A program made the translations under genes and the position numbers. Positions 50,889-59,287 of a DNA stretch of 64,000 nucleotides are shown in pieces. This stretch comes from Clostridium_I sp047718555. GTDB lineage: Bacteria > Bacillota > Clostridia > Clostridiales > Clostridiaceae. The notes under the pieces are model-generated. The model searched no databases. It saw only the letters and a program-made list of their open reading frames with translations, and was not told the origin of the DNA. The stretch lies in assembly GCF_047718555.1 (NCBI RefSeq), contig NZ_JBDNRK010000011.1:37572-101571 (forward strand). Direction: 5' to 3'. Numbering within the stretch: position 1 is the stretch's first letter; each line of letters begins with the position of its first letter.

Positions 50889-51725
50889 TCAGTTTTCTAC
50901 ATCAGAAAGTCTTCTTAAATGCAGCGCTAAATAACCAATTTCATCTTCAGGTACTTTCACAGAAAATAAAGCATCTATCCTTAAAGCCAGTTTTATAGCA
51001 ATATCATACTCCTTAGAAAGCTTATCCTTTATATTATCTAATAATAAATTCTTTATGGTTTTACCCTTTAGTATCCTCTCCAGCATAAAATTTATATGAG
51101 TTAGGGTTCTAGCATATTCTAAAGAATTTTTATCTATAGATACTCCTATTAATTTTTCAATAATATCCATGATCTCTTTAATCTTTTTTGTATGTTCCAG
51201 ATGAACGCCTATTCCCTTCTCTGTAATTGCGGCTTGAATATGAAGACATATAAACCCAATTTCATCTTCTGAAAGCTTAGAATTAAATCTCTCATTAATC
51301 ATTTTTAAGGCTTTAGTGGCAATAGAATATTCCACTGGATACAAAACCTTTAATTCATTTAAAAAGGGATTTTCTATTTTTATATTTTTTTCCATACGCC
51401 TTAAAGAAAAATTTATATGATCTGGCAAGGAAACATGTAAGGAACTACTTAGCTTCAATGACAAATCCTTTTCCGCCATGCATATTATTTCCTCTGAAAG
51501 ACCTATAATTTTATTATCAATGGTTTCCAAAACCTTATCATAATTATTAGCTACCTCTGCAGTCTCTCCTATGAATACCTTTTCAATCCTACTACTTGGT
51601 ACTGCACTTCCCTTATGAAAATCAAATCCAATTCCATTTCCAATAAGTATAAAATCAATGTTGTCTTTTTGGGCTATGACAACATTGTTATTTAATACTT
51701 TTTTTATTATTGCATCCTCAACCAT
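50889..51725 (-). CDS. BglG/LicT-family transcription antiterminator
   Basis: The product (278 aa) has the N-terminal CAT RNA-binding domain (I-K-K-V-L-N-N-N-V-V-I-A-Q, then G-N-G-I-G-F-D-F-H-K-G) and two PTS-regulation domains with conserved His in L-P-D-H-I-N-F, F-I-C-L-H-I-Q-A-A, L-T-H-I-N-F-M and L-A-L-H-L-R-R. Such proteins bind a RAT hairpin and prevent termination of sugar operons when dephosphorylated at PRD1. No PTS gene or obvious RAT-terminator pair lies in this window, so its target is probably elsewhere. It is divergent from ldh. Confidence 0.93.
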   Translation of the reverse strand: MVEDAIIKKVLNNNVVIAQKDNIDFILIGNGIGFDFHKGSAVPSSRIEKVFIGETAEVANNYDKVLETIDNKIIGLSEEIICMAEKDLSLKLSSSLHVSLPDHINFSLRRMEKNIKIENPFLNELKVLYPVEYSIATKALKMINERFNSKLSEDEIGFICLHIQAAITEKGIGVHLEHTKKIKEIMDIIEKLIGVSIDKNSLEYARTLTHINFMLERILKGKTIKNLLLDNIKDKLSKEYDIAIKLALRIDALFSVKVPEDEIGYLALHLRRLSDVEN

Positions 51726-51800
51726 TGTATCCTCCGCATAATTTCAAAATATATTGCACAAAATTATTAATGTTATTATAACATATTGTTTACATATTTG

Positions 51801-51815
51801 GTTAAAAGCTTTAAC
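51801..51815. promoter_or_regulatory. Palindrome GTTAAA-AGC-TTTAAC in the antiterminator/ldh spacer
   Basis: An exact six-base inverted repeat with a three-base centre. It recalls Rex half-sites (TTAAC) but the spacing differs from the TTGTTAA-N4-TTAACAA pattern. It could serve either divergent gene. Confidence 0.35.
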
Positions 51816-51859
51816 TGGTTAATGTACAAAAATCTTCACTCTAATTTATATGTTATTAA

Positions 51860-51888
51860 TTGATAATAATTATCTATTCATATATAAT
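51860..51888 (+). promoter_or_regulatory. Vegetative promoter of ldh
   Basis: TTGATA, 17 bases, TATAAT. The -35 lies in a palindrome, TTATTA-ATTGA-TAATAA (51,853-51,869), a possible operator. The leader to the ATG is about 58 bases. Confidence 0.8.
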
Positions 51889-51952
51889 ATGTTTATAGTA
51901 GTTTTTACTTTAAGTATGGAATAATTTTTTTACCTTTAAGGAGGTTTTTATT

Positions 51953-52918
51953 ATGAAAACAACAACTAAGATATCAATAATAGGTGCAGGCTTTGTTGGA
52001 TCAACTACTGCCTTTGCCCTTATAGATGAAGGTCTTGCTTCAGAAATTGTAATAGTAGACATTAATAAGGATAAGGCTGAAGGTGAAGCAATGGATTTAT
52101 CCCATGGTGTATCTTTTGTTAAGCCAGCAATTATTAAAGCTGGAGACTATGCGGACACCAATAATTCAGATATTGTTATAATAACAGCTGGTGCTCCACA
52201 AAAGCCTGGAGAAACCAGACTTGACCTTATAAATAAAAATTATAAAATAATGAATTCCATAGTTCCTGAAGTTGTAAAGTATAGTCCAAATTCAATATTA
52301 TTGGTAGTTTCTAATCCAGTAGATATATTGTCTTATATAACTTATAAAATTTCAGGATTTCCAAAAGAAAGAGTTATTGGCTCTGGTACGGTTCTGGATA
52401 CTTCAAGATTTAAATATATGCTAGGTGATCACTTTAATATAGATACAAGAAATATCCACACTTATATAATGGGTGAACATGGTGATTCAGAAATAGCTAC
52501 CTGGAGCATAACTAATATAGCAGGCCTGGACATCGCTGAATATTGCAGCAGATATTGCAACAAGTGTGATGGGAATATACGATATAAAATTCATGAAAAT
52601 GTAAAAAATGCAGCCTATGAAATCATTAATAAAAAAGGTGCAACCTATTATGCTGTAGCTCTTGCAATAAGAAGAATCGTAGAAGCCATATTAAGAGATG
52701 AAAATTCCATATTGACTATTTCCACTTTACTTGAAGGTCAGTATGGAATAAAGGATATATACTTGGGTGTTCCAAGTGTGTTGGGGGCATCAGGTGTAAA
52801 AAATATAGTTGAATCCCCTTTAAATGCGGAAGAATTATCAGCCCTTCAGGATTCAGCAAAAAAACTTAAGGAATCTTTAGACAAAACTGTAAATTTAGAG
52901 TTTAAGGTTCAGAGTTAA
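51953..52918 (+). CDS. ldh: L-lactate dehydrogenase
   Basis: This enzyme reduces pyruvate to L-lactate with NADH. The 321-residue product has the Rossmann loop G-A-G-F-V-G-S-T-T, the T-A-G-A-P-Q-K-P-G-E-T-R loop (substrate Arg near the active-site lid), V-S-N-P-V-D-I, and the catalytic M-G-E-H-G-D-S-E with His. The Gln after A-P (Q, not R-R) favours lactate over malate. AAGGAGG lies 8 bases before the ATG. It is the only long host gene on the plus strand and stands alone between a promoter and a terminator-like palindrome. Confidence 0.95.
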   Translation: MKTTTKISIIGAGFVGSTTAFALIDEGLASEIVIVDINKDKAEGEAMDLSHGVSFVKPAIIKAGDYADTNNSDIVIITAGAPQKPGETRLDLINKNYKIMNSIVPEVVKYSPNSILLVVSNPVDILSYITYKISGFPKERVIGSGTVLDTSRFKYMLGDHFNIDTRNIHTYIMGEHGDSEIATWSITNIAGLDIAEYCSRYCNKCDGNIRYKIHENVKNAAYEIINKKGATYYAVALAIRRIVEAILRDENSILTISTLLEGQYGIKDIYLGVPSVLGASGVKNIVESPLNAEELSALQDSAKKLKESLDKTVNLEFKVQS

Positions 52919-52930
52919 TAATTAAGGATT

Positions 52931-53007
52931 GATGAAATTTTGCCTAAAAAATTTACCCCAGGGGTACAATTCTTTATTTATCCCTAGGGTAAAATTTTTT
53001 CATCAAA
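52931..53007. terminator. Large imperfect palindrome between ldh and the aminotransferase
   Basis: GATGAAATTTTG...AAATTTACCCC and the inverted TACCCTAGGG...AAAATTTTTTCATC arms, plus an inner CCCCAGGGG, can fold into a long stem. It separates two convergent genes and probably terminates both; its form also fits a mobile palindrome. Confidence 0.6.
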
Positions 53008-53038
53008 GCCTCCGCGGAAATCCTTCACTTTTTCAACT

Positions 53039-53878
53039 TCAAATCTTTAATAGTTTATTTTCATTAATATACCTTTTAATCATTTTATCATATTCAGTCA
53101 TTATATCTTTAATCACAGCATTTTTAGAAGAGTTCATCTGAATAGATTCTATTTTCCTTATTGGTAATACTTTTGACAATGTACCTGAAATAAACATTCC
53201 GTCTATTTTATCTATATCCTTATAATTTATTCTTTTTTCCTTAAATTCATATCCGCATTTTAAAACAACTTCTATAATAGAATCTCTAGTAGTGCCTGGT
53301 AAAACATCTTCCAGTGGAGCAGTATAAACAGTTTTATCCCTAACCATAAATATATTGGATCTGCTTCCCTCTGTTATATTACCATTCCTATCAACTAGCA
53401 GGGCCTCATAGGCATTATTTTCCTTCATTTTTGCTTCCACTGATGCTCTGAATTCGGTATTAACAATTTTGGCATTAGGATTTCTTCTTTCACCGTGAAA
53501 AAAAATAGTATCTACCCCATTGTCATACTGATCTTCTGTAGGATAATTATGTTTTAGAAAATAGGCATAAAAATTGCATTTATCATTAAAGAAGTTAAAA
53601 ACTATCTTTATATTTCCTATTTTCACCTCATTAACCTGAATTAATTTATTAATTTTTTTTCTTATTTCTTCCTGGCTTATGGGCAATATTAAATTTGTAA
53701 TCTTTGCTGAATTTTCTAATCTCTTTAGATTTTTCTCTACAAACAAAGGCACTCCCTCTTCTATTCTAATGACTTCATAAAGAGATTTACCTAGAGTTAT
53801 AAATTCACCATTAAAACTATCCTTTTGTTTAATTTCATCATTCTGTATATAAAATTCTCTATAACTTATGTCTTCCAT
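53039..53878 (-). CDS. Class IV (branched-chain type) aminotransferase
   Basis: This PLP-dependent enzyme of fold type IV has 279 residues from ATG 53878, six bases after GGAGG. The motif A-K-I-V-N-T-E-F-R-A-S includes the PLP-binding Lys. The downstream A-Y-E-A-L-L-V-D-R-N-G-N-I-T-E-G-S-R-S-N-I-F segment and the G-T-T-R-D-S-I turn are diagnostic. Family members act on branched-chain amino acids, D-amino acids or aminodeoxychorismate; the sequence alone does not decide. It is next to the HAD gene in the same direction. Confidence 0.85.
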   Translation of the reverse strand: MEDISYREFYIQNDEIKQKDSFNGEFITLGKSLYEVIRIEEGVPLFVEKNLKRLENSAKITNLILPISQEEIRKKINKLIQVNEVKIGNIKIVFNFFNDKCNFYAYFLKHNYPTEDQYDNGVDTIFFHGERRNPNAKIVNTEFRASVEAKMKENNAYEALLVDRNGNITEGSRSNIFMVRDKTVYTAPLEDVLPGTTRDSIIEVVLKCGYEFKEKRINYKDIDKIDGMFISGTLSKVLPIRKIESIQMNSSKNAVIKDIMTEYDKMIKRYINENKLLKI

Positions 53879-53928
53879 TAAATTACCTCCTATCAATGAA
53901 TACTACTGATAGTTATCATATAAACTTT

Positions 53929-54570
53929 TTACTTCCAATTAAGCACCTCAATGTTATGATCTTTTTTCCTTGAATTTATTAAATAGGGATGCCCTACCAG
54001 CTTAAATAAAGGCAGATCAGAAAGGGAATCAGAATACATATAAGAATTCTTAAAATCAACTTGAATATTTTGTTCTTTTAATACTTCCATAAGTCTTTTG
54101 ACCTTTTCTTCTCCTTTATTATTTTCTCCTATAATTTCTCCAGTGTAATAGCCGTTGATAAATTTAAATCTTGTTCCTATAACTTTATCAACTTCCTTTA
54201 TATTATAAAGTTCATTTAGATAAAATTCTGCTGATGCAGAAATTAAATATATTTTATAACCTTCAGCCTTTAATTTTTTTAAAGTGTTTATTGCATCCAC
54301 ATAGAAAATTTTACTGAACCTTGTGCTATAAAATTCTTTTACCAGATTTTTTATTTCATCTTCATGAATTCTCTTTATAAAAGCCATAAAATTATTTTTC
54401 GCCTTAGTTGCATCAAAAATACCTAAAGCATATAGAATAGCTGAACCAAAACTTTTAGGCATATATATTATTAAACGAGGCTTTTTTCTAAGCATAAACA
54501 TATAGAATTCAAATAATGTCTCTCTCTTTGTAATAGTATAATCCACATCAAATATAGCTAGTTTTTCCAA
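53929..54570 (-). CDS. HAD-superfamily hydrolase, SerB-like (subfamily IB)
   Basis: The 213-residue product is a HAD phosphatase with motif I D-V-D-Y-T near residue 8, motif II with I-Y-L-I-S-A-S-A-E-F-Y-L and motif IV Y-S-D-S-L-S-D-L-P-L-F. The helical cap after motif I is typical of subfamily IB, close to phosphoserine phosphatase. Substrate is unknown. It may act in amino-acid metabolism with the adjacent aminotransferase, but that is inference. Confidence 0.85.
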   Translation of the reverse strand: MEKLAIFDVDYTITKRETLFEFYMFMLRKKPRLIIYMPKSFGSAILYALGIFDATKAKNNFMAFIKRIHEDEIKNLVKEFYSTRFSKIFYVDAINTLKKLKAEGYKIYLISASAEFYLNELYNIKEVDKVIGTRFKFINGYYTGEIIGENNKGEEKVKRLMEVLKEQNIQVDFKNSYMYSDSLSDLPLFKLVGHPYLINSRKKDHNIEVLNWK

Positions 54571-54685
54571 AATATCATCTCCATATATTATCAGATTTCA
54601 CTTAATACAAGTATAAGCTCTATTATAAAGATTAGGTGAAACTATTCAGGTACGCGCCACTGTTGTATAAATATATGTAAAATAA

Positions 54686-54709
54686 AAGCCGCTACTAAAG
54701 CAGCGGCTT
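54686..54709 (-). terminator. Terminator of the DUF1292 gene
   Basis: AAGCCGCT pairs with AGCGGCTT around an 8-base loop; on the minus strand TTTTATTTTA follows. It begins 10 bases past the gene. Confidence 0.9.
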
Positions 54710-54718
54710 CTTAGGAAA

Positions 54719-55075
54719 TTATTTATCTTTCTCCAAAGTTGATTCATAATAAGCAGTAGCTGCTTTAAATTCTTCATCATCTGGAATTACAAGTTCGCCT
54801 TCCTCACCTTCACCTACTACTTTAAATAAATATACTGAACCATCTTGAGGATTTTGAACTAAAGCAAATTCTAAATCATTGTATACAAAGCCGTCTATAA
54901 CATCACATGAAACTACATTTCCATGTTCATCTTCAAGTTCTACTGAAAATGTCTCGTGGTCATGATCTTCGCATCCACAATCACATGAATGTACATGTTC
55001 TTCATGCTGATGCTCATTTTCTCCACATCCACACCCATCTATACTACATGCATTAACTTTTTCATTTTCACTCAT
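54719..55075 (-). CDS. DUF1292 family protein with a His/Cys-rich N-terminus
   Basis: From ATG 55075, preceded by AAGGAGG, this 118-residue acidic protein has two parts. Residues 1-45 are rich in Cys, His and Glu (G-C-G-C-G-E-N-E-H-Q-H, then H-S-C-D-C-G-C-E-D-H-D-H), a likely metal-binding segment. The rest is a DUF1292 domain with V-E-L-E-D-E-H-G-N-V and Y-L-F-K-V-V-G-E-G-E-E-G-E-L-V-I-P-D-D-E-E. DUF1292 proteins are widespread in Firmicutes (YrzB type) and of unknown function; the Cys/His extension is less usual. Confidence 0.85.
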   Translation of the reverse strand: MSENEKVNACSIDGCGCGENEHQHEEHVHSCDCGCEDHDHETFSVELEDEHGNVVSCDVIDGFVYNDLEFALVQNPQDGSVYLFKVVGEGEEGELVIPDDEEFKAATAYYESTLEKDK

Positions 55076-55172
55076 TATTAAATACCTCCTTTTTTGTGTC
55101 ATATTTTAATTCTAACCTTAAAATGAAAATAATAAAAGGGGTTTTAATAAAATTTATATTATTTTATTAAAA

Positions 55173-55200
55173 AAAGAGGAAAGTTAACACTTTCCTCTTT
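55173..55200 (-). terminator. Terminator of the second oxidoreductase gene
   Basis: AAAGAGGAAAGT pairs perfectly with ACTTTCCTCTTT around four bases; seven T follow on the minus strand. It lies 6 bases past the stop. Confidence 0.93.
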
Positions 55201-55205
55201 CTTTA

Positions 55206-58200
55206 TTAGTTATATTTTCTTTCTGCTAGAGCTTTATAAGAATCTAATCTTTCTTTAGCATCTTCTTCAGTCTTAGCATATAATTTATCAGCTAATTCTG
55301 GATATACTTTCTTTAAGGAAGCAAATCTTACTTCACCTAATAAGAATTCTTTGAAGTCACCAGTTGGCTCTTTAGAATCTAAGCTAAATGGATTCTTTCC
55401 TTCTTCTTTAAGAGTTGGGTTGAATCTATACATTGCCCAGTATCCGCAATCAACAGCTTTCTTTTCTTCAAGCTGACTGCATCCCATACCAGCTCTTAAT
55501 CCTTGGTTTATACATGGAGAATAACCAATTATTAGAGATGGACCTGGATAAGCTTCTGCTTCTGTAATTGCTTTTATAGTCTGATTCTTATCAGCACCCA
55601 TAGCTATTTGTGCTACATAAACATAGCCATAGCTCATAGCCATCATTCCAAGATCTTTCTTCTTAGTTCTCTTACCACCAGCTGCGAATTGAGCTATTGC
55701 TGCTGTTGGAGTAGATTTTGATGACTGTCCGCCAGTGTTAGAGTAAACTTCTGTATCGAATACAAATATGTTTACATCTTCACCAGATGCAAGTACGTGG
55801 TCAACACCGCCGTAACCTATATCATAAGCCCAACCGTCTCCACCAAATATCCATTGTGATTTTTTAACCAAATGATCTTTAGCTTCAAAGATTTCTTTTA
55901 CAAGAACATTGCTGTCTTTTTCAGCTTCTAATAATGGTAATAATTTAGCTGTAGCTGCTTTTGATGTATCAGCTAAGTCTTTACCCTTTACCCATTCAGT
56001 TAAAGCATCTTTTAATTCTGGTTTTACATCTGATTCTATAAGTTCAGCTGCTTGTTGTGCTACTCTATCTCTTATTTGTTTAACACCAAGATACATTCCT
56101 AAACCAAACTCAGCATTATCTTCGAATAATGAGTTAGCCCAAGCAGGACCCTGTCCTTTGTAGTTAACTGTGTATGGTGTAGCTGGTGCACTACCACCCC
56201 AGATTGAAGTACAACCTGTTGCATTAGCTATCATCATTCTGTCACCATATAATTGAGTTATAAGTCTTGCATAAGGAGCTTCTCCACAACCTGCGCAAGC
56301 ACCGTTGAACTCAAGTAATGGCTGTTCAAATTGGCTACCCTTTACTGTGTCCTTCTTAAGTGGGTTTTCTTTTGGTGAAAGGTTAAGTGCATATTCAAAG
56401 TTTTCTGCTTCTTTATATTGTGATTCAGCAGGCTTCATTATTAATGCCTTTTCCTTTGCAGGACAAACCTGAGCACAGTTTCCGCATCCTGTACAATCAA
56501 GAGGAGAAATCTTTATTGCAAAATTAAGTTTTTCAGCAGTTTTTAAACCTAATGCAGGTTTAGTTGTAAATCCTTCTGGAGCATTCTTAGTTTCTTCTTC
56601 AGTTAATAAGAATGGTCTTATTACAGAATGAGGACAAACGTATGCACATTGATTACATTGGATACATTTATCTACCTGCCATTCAGGAACATTGATAGCA
56701 ATTGCTCTCTTTTCATAAGCAGCAGTTCCGTTAGGATATGTTCCGTCTTCATAACCATTGAATGCACTTACAGGAAGTTTATCTCCTTGTTGTCCGTTCA
56801 TTGGCTCAAGAATTTCAGTTATGAATTTAGGTTTAGCTTTTGCAGCTACTTCTACCTTTTCATCCTGTGCTTCTTTCCAAGCTTCTGGAACATCAATCTT
56901 AACTATAGCATTTACACCTAAATCTATAGCATCATTATTCATCTTAACAACTTTTTCACCTTTTTTACCGTAAGAAGTTACAACTGCTTCTTTTAAGTAT
57001 TTTATTGCATCATCAACTGGTATTATGTTAGCTAATTTAAAGAAGGCTGATTGCATGATCATGTTGATTCTTCCGCCAAGACCTATGCTTTGAGCTATTT
57101 TTACAGCATTTAATGTATAGAAATGTATGTTATGTTCAGCAATGTATCTTTTCATTTTTGCTGGTAAATGAGTTTCAACTTCTTCTGGAGTCCAGATACT
57201 GTTAAGTAAGAAGTTACCACCATCTTTTAATCCCTCTAAAAGATCATATTTATATACATAAGATTGGTTATGGCAAGCAACAAAGTCTGCTGTATTTATA
57301 AGGTATGGTGATTTTATTGGTTTTTTACCAAATCTCAAGTGAGAAATTGTAATACCGCCTGATTTTTTTGAATCATATGCAAAATAACCTTGAGCATACA
57401 TGTCAGTGTGGTCACCTATGATTTTTATAGCACTTTTGTTAGCACCAACTGTACCATCTGAACCAAGTCCCCAGAACTTACAAGCTTTAGTTCCTTCTGG
57501 AGTAGTATCAATTTTTGCAGTTGTAGGTAATGAAGTAAATGTTACATCATCATTTATTGCTATAGTAAATCCATTTTTAGGTTTAGCAGCATTTAAGTTG
57601 TCATAAACAGCTACTATGTCACTAGGAACTGTATCTTTTGATCCTAATCCGTATCTTCCGCCAACTATTACTGGATTTAATTCGCTCTGATAGAATGCTG
57701 TAACTACATCAAGATAGAGTGGTTCACCAAAGCTGCCTGGTTCTTTTGTTCTATCAAGGACAGCAATCTTTTTAACTGTTTTTGGAATATATTTAAAGAA
57801 ATGCTCAACTGAGAAAGGTCTGAATAAATGTACTTTTAATACACCTACTTTTTCTCCCTTAGCATTTAAGTAGTCTATAGTCTCTTCAATAGCATCACAA
57901 ATTGAACCCATTGCAATTATTATTCTCTCAGCATCTTCTGCTCCGTAATAATTAAATAGGTGATATTCTCTTCCTGTAATTTTGCTAATTTCTCCCATAT
58001 AATTTTCAACTATTTCTGGAAGTGCATTGTAGTATTTGTTTGATGCTTCTCTTCCTTGGAAGTATACATCAGGATTTTCTGCTGTACCTCTAGTTACTGG
58101 GTGTTCTGGATTTAATGCATTATCTCTAAATGCTTTAACAGCATCCATATCTACTAATGGTCTTAAATCTTCATAATCCATAACTTCTATTTTCTGTATT

Positions 58201-58733
58201 TCATGTGATGTTCTGAATCCATCAAAGAAGTTTATAAAAGGAACTTTTCCCTTTATTGCAGCTAAATGTGCAACTGCTGATAAGTCCATAACTTCTTGAA
58301 CACTACCTTCTGCAAGTTGTGCAAACCCTGTTTGTCTTGCAGCCATAACGTCTTGATGGTCACCAAATATGTTTAATGATTTTGTTGCTAATGCTCTTGC
58401 ACTTACATGGAATACTGATGGTAAAAGTTCACCAGCTATTTTATACATGTTTGGTATCATTAACAGCAATCCCTGAGAAGCTGTAAATGTTGTTGTTAAA
58501 GCTCCTGCTTGAAGTGAACCGTGAACTGCACCTGCAGCACCTGCTTCTGATTGCATTTCCATTACTTTAACAGTTTGACCAAATAAATTTTTTCTACCTT
58601 GTACTGCCCATTCATCAACATGTTCTGCCATAGGTGATGATGGAGTTATAGGATAAATTGCTGTAACATCAGTAAACGCATAAGCTACGTGTGCTGCTGC
58701 AGTGTTTCCATCCATAGTCTTCATTTTACTCAT
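55206..58733 (-). CDS. nifJ: Pyruvate:ferredoxin (flavodoxin) oxidoreductase, copy 2
   Basis: This homodimeric enzyme interconverts pyruvate + CoA and acetyl-CoA + CO2 with ferredoxin or flavodoxin. From ATG 58733 (AGAAGGG upstream) it has 1175 residues. The domains are in the normal single-chain order: pyruvate-binding (T-A-I-Y-P-I-T-P-S-S-P-M-A), gamma, the 2x[4Fe-4S] ferredoxin domain (C-I-Q-C-N-Q-C-A-Y-V-C-P and C-T-G-C-G-N-C-A-Q-V-C-P) and the TPP domain (G-D-G-W-A-Y-D-I-G-Y). Arg is mostly AGA, like neighbouring genes. It has its own promoter and terminator. Confidence 0.96.
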   Translation of the reverse strand: MSKMKTMDGNTAAAHVAYAFTDVTAIYPITPSSPMAEHVDEWAVQGRKNLFGQTVKVMEMQSEAGAAGAVHGSLQAGALTTTFTASQGLLLMIPNMYKIAGELLPSVFHVSARALATKSLNIFGDHQDVMAARQTGFAQLAEGSVQEVMDLSAVAHLAAIKGKVPFINFFDGFRTSHEIQKIEVMDYEDLRPLVDMDAVKAFRDNALNPEHPVTRGTAENPDVYFQGREASNKYYNALPEIVENYMGEISKITGREYHLFNYYGAEDAERIIIAMGSICDAIEETIDYLNAKGEKVGVLKVHLFRPFSVEHFFKYIPKTVKKIAVLDRTKEPGSFGEPLYLDVVTAFYQSELNPVIVGGRYGLGSKDTVPSDIVAVYDNLNAAKPKNGFTIAINDDVTFTSLPTTAKIDTTPEGTKACKFWGLGSDGTVGANKSAIKIIGDHTDMYAQGYFAYDSKKSGGITISHLRFGKKPIKSPYLINTADFVACHNQSYVYKYDLLEGLKDGGNFLLNSIWTPEEVETHLPAKMKRYIAEHNIHFYTLNAVKIAQSIGLGGRINMIMQSAFFKLANIIPVDDAIKYLKEAVVTSYGKKGEKVVKMNNDAIDLGVNAIVKIDVPEAWKEAQDEKVEVAAKAKPKFITEILEPMNGQQGDKLPVSAFNGYEDGTYPNGTAAYEKRAIAINVPEWQVDKCIQCNQCAYVCPHSVIRPFLLTEEETKNAPEGFTTKPALGLKTAEKLNFAIKISPLDCTGCGNCAQVCPAKEKALIMKPAESQYKEAENFEYALNLSPKENPLKKDTVKGSQFEQPLLEFNGACAGCGEAPYARLITQLYGDRMMIANATGCTSIWGGSAPATPYTVNYKGQGPAWANSLFEDNAEFGLGMYLGVKQIRDRVAQQAAELIESDVKPELKDALTEWVKGKDLADTSKAATAKLLPLLEAEKDSNVLVKEIFEAKDHLVKKSQWIFGGDGWAYDIGYGGVDHVLASGEDVNIFVFDTEVYSNTGGQSSKSTPTAAIAQFAAGGKRTKKKDLGMMAMSYGYVYVAQIAMGADKNQTIKAITEAEAYPGPSLIIGYSPCINQGLRAGMGCSQLEEKKAVDCGYWAMYRFNPTLKEEGKNPFSLDSKEPTGDFKEFLLGEVRFASLKKVYPELADKLYAKTEEDAKERLDSYKALAERKYN

Positions 58734-58865
58734 GTAAAACCCTTCTTTCTCATAAATTAATAAGTCATAATCCTTATGCATCTTCAAAAAAATAATAAGT
58801 CTATCAATCAGATGATTTTGCATAATACAACGCACTAGAAGAAGCAGCTAAGATTATTTAGTATT

Positions 58866-58894
58866 AGTATAACATTTTTAATTGGATTATACAA
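58866..58894 (-). promoter_or_regulatory. Promoter of the copy 2 oxidoreductase
   Basis: On the minus strand TTGTAT, 17 bases, TATACT, about 133 bases before the start. No Rex-like site follows, unlike the promoter of copy 1. Confidence 0.65.
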
Positions 58895-58931
58895 AATTAT
58901 CTTGCAATATTAACTTATTTTTTTCAGATAC

Positions 58932-59097
58932 CTTAGGCATCTTCAAATAAATAACTAGTCAGTATGCTAGCCTATTTTGAATCCTACTGCGTCAACAGAA
59001 CCTTCTGATAGCCCAACTATCATCAGAACCTGTTTCCTTGTTGGATTCAAAATATTCGTCGCATCTTTGACTTCTTATTTATTTTCAGATACCTTAG
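58932..59097. repeat. MITE-like element of the AAATAAATAA family (full copy)
   Basis: The ends CTTAGGCATCTTCAAATAAA and the inverse of CTAAGGTATCTGAAAATAAA bound about 166 bp without a gene. TTTTCAGATACCTTAG also occurs directly left of it, so two copies may be joined. Related pieces lie at 204, 728, 9446, 63,336 and 63,947. Confidence 0.8.
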
Positions 59098-59163
59098 CTG
59101 GTGAAAAAATTATTGATTTAGATAGTTTAACCATTTTGTAAATAATTATTATTCACAAGAATA

Positions 59164-59199
59164 AAAAAGAGGAGCCACATAAGGTGACTCCTCTTTTTT
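59164..59199 (-). terminator. Terminator of the copy 1 oxidoreductase gene
   Basis: On the minus strand GAGGAGTCAC pairs with GTGGCTCCTC (one T-G pair) and is followed by six T. It lies about 90 bases past the stop. Confidence 0.9.
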
Positions 59200-59287
59200 G
59201 AAAATGACTAAGATAGAAACATGCTAACATGTTTTACCTTCCTTAATATACAAAACGTATTTGCAAGCAAATAAGCCTTGTAGACTA

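Noticed and set aside
51801..51815. Rex operator for ldh
   Set aside because: The palindrome has the wrong spacing and lies 45 bases upstream of the -35, so I list it only as a palindrome.
58734..58835. Longer start for the copy 2 oxidoreductase
   Set aside because: The extra 34 residues are not family-like, while ATG 58733 has a good AGAAGGG site and aligns with copy 1.
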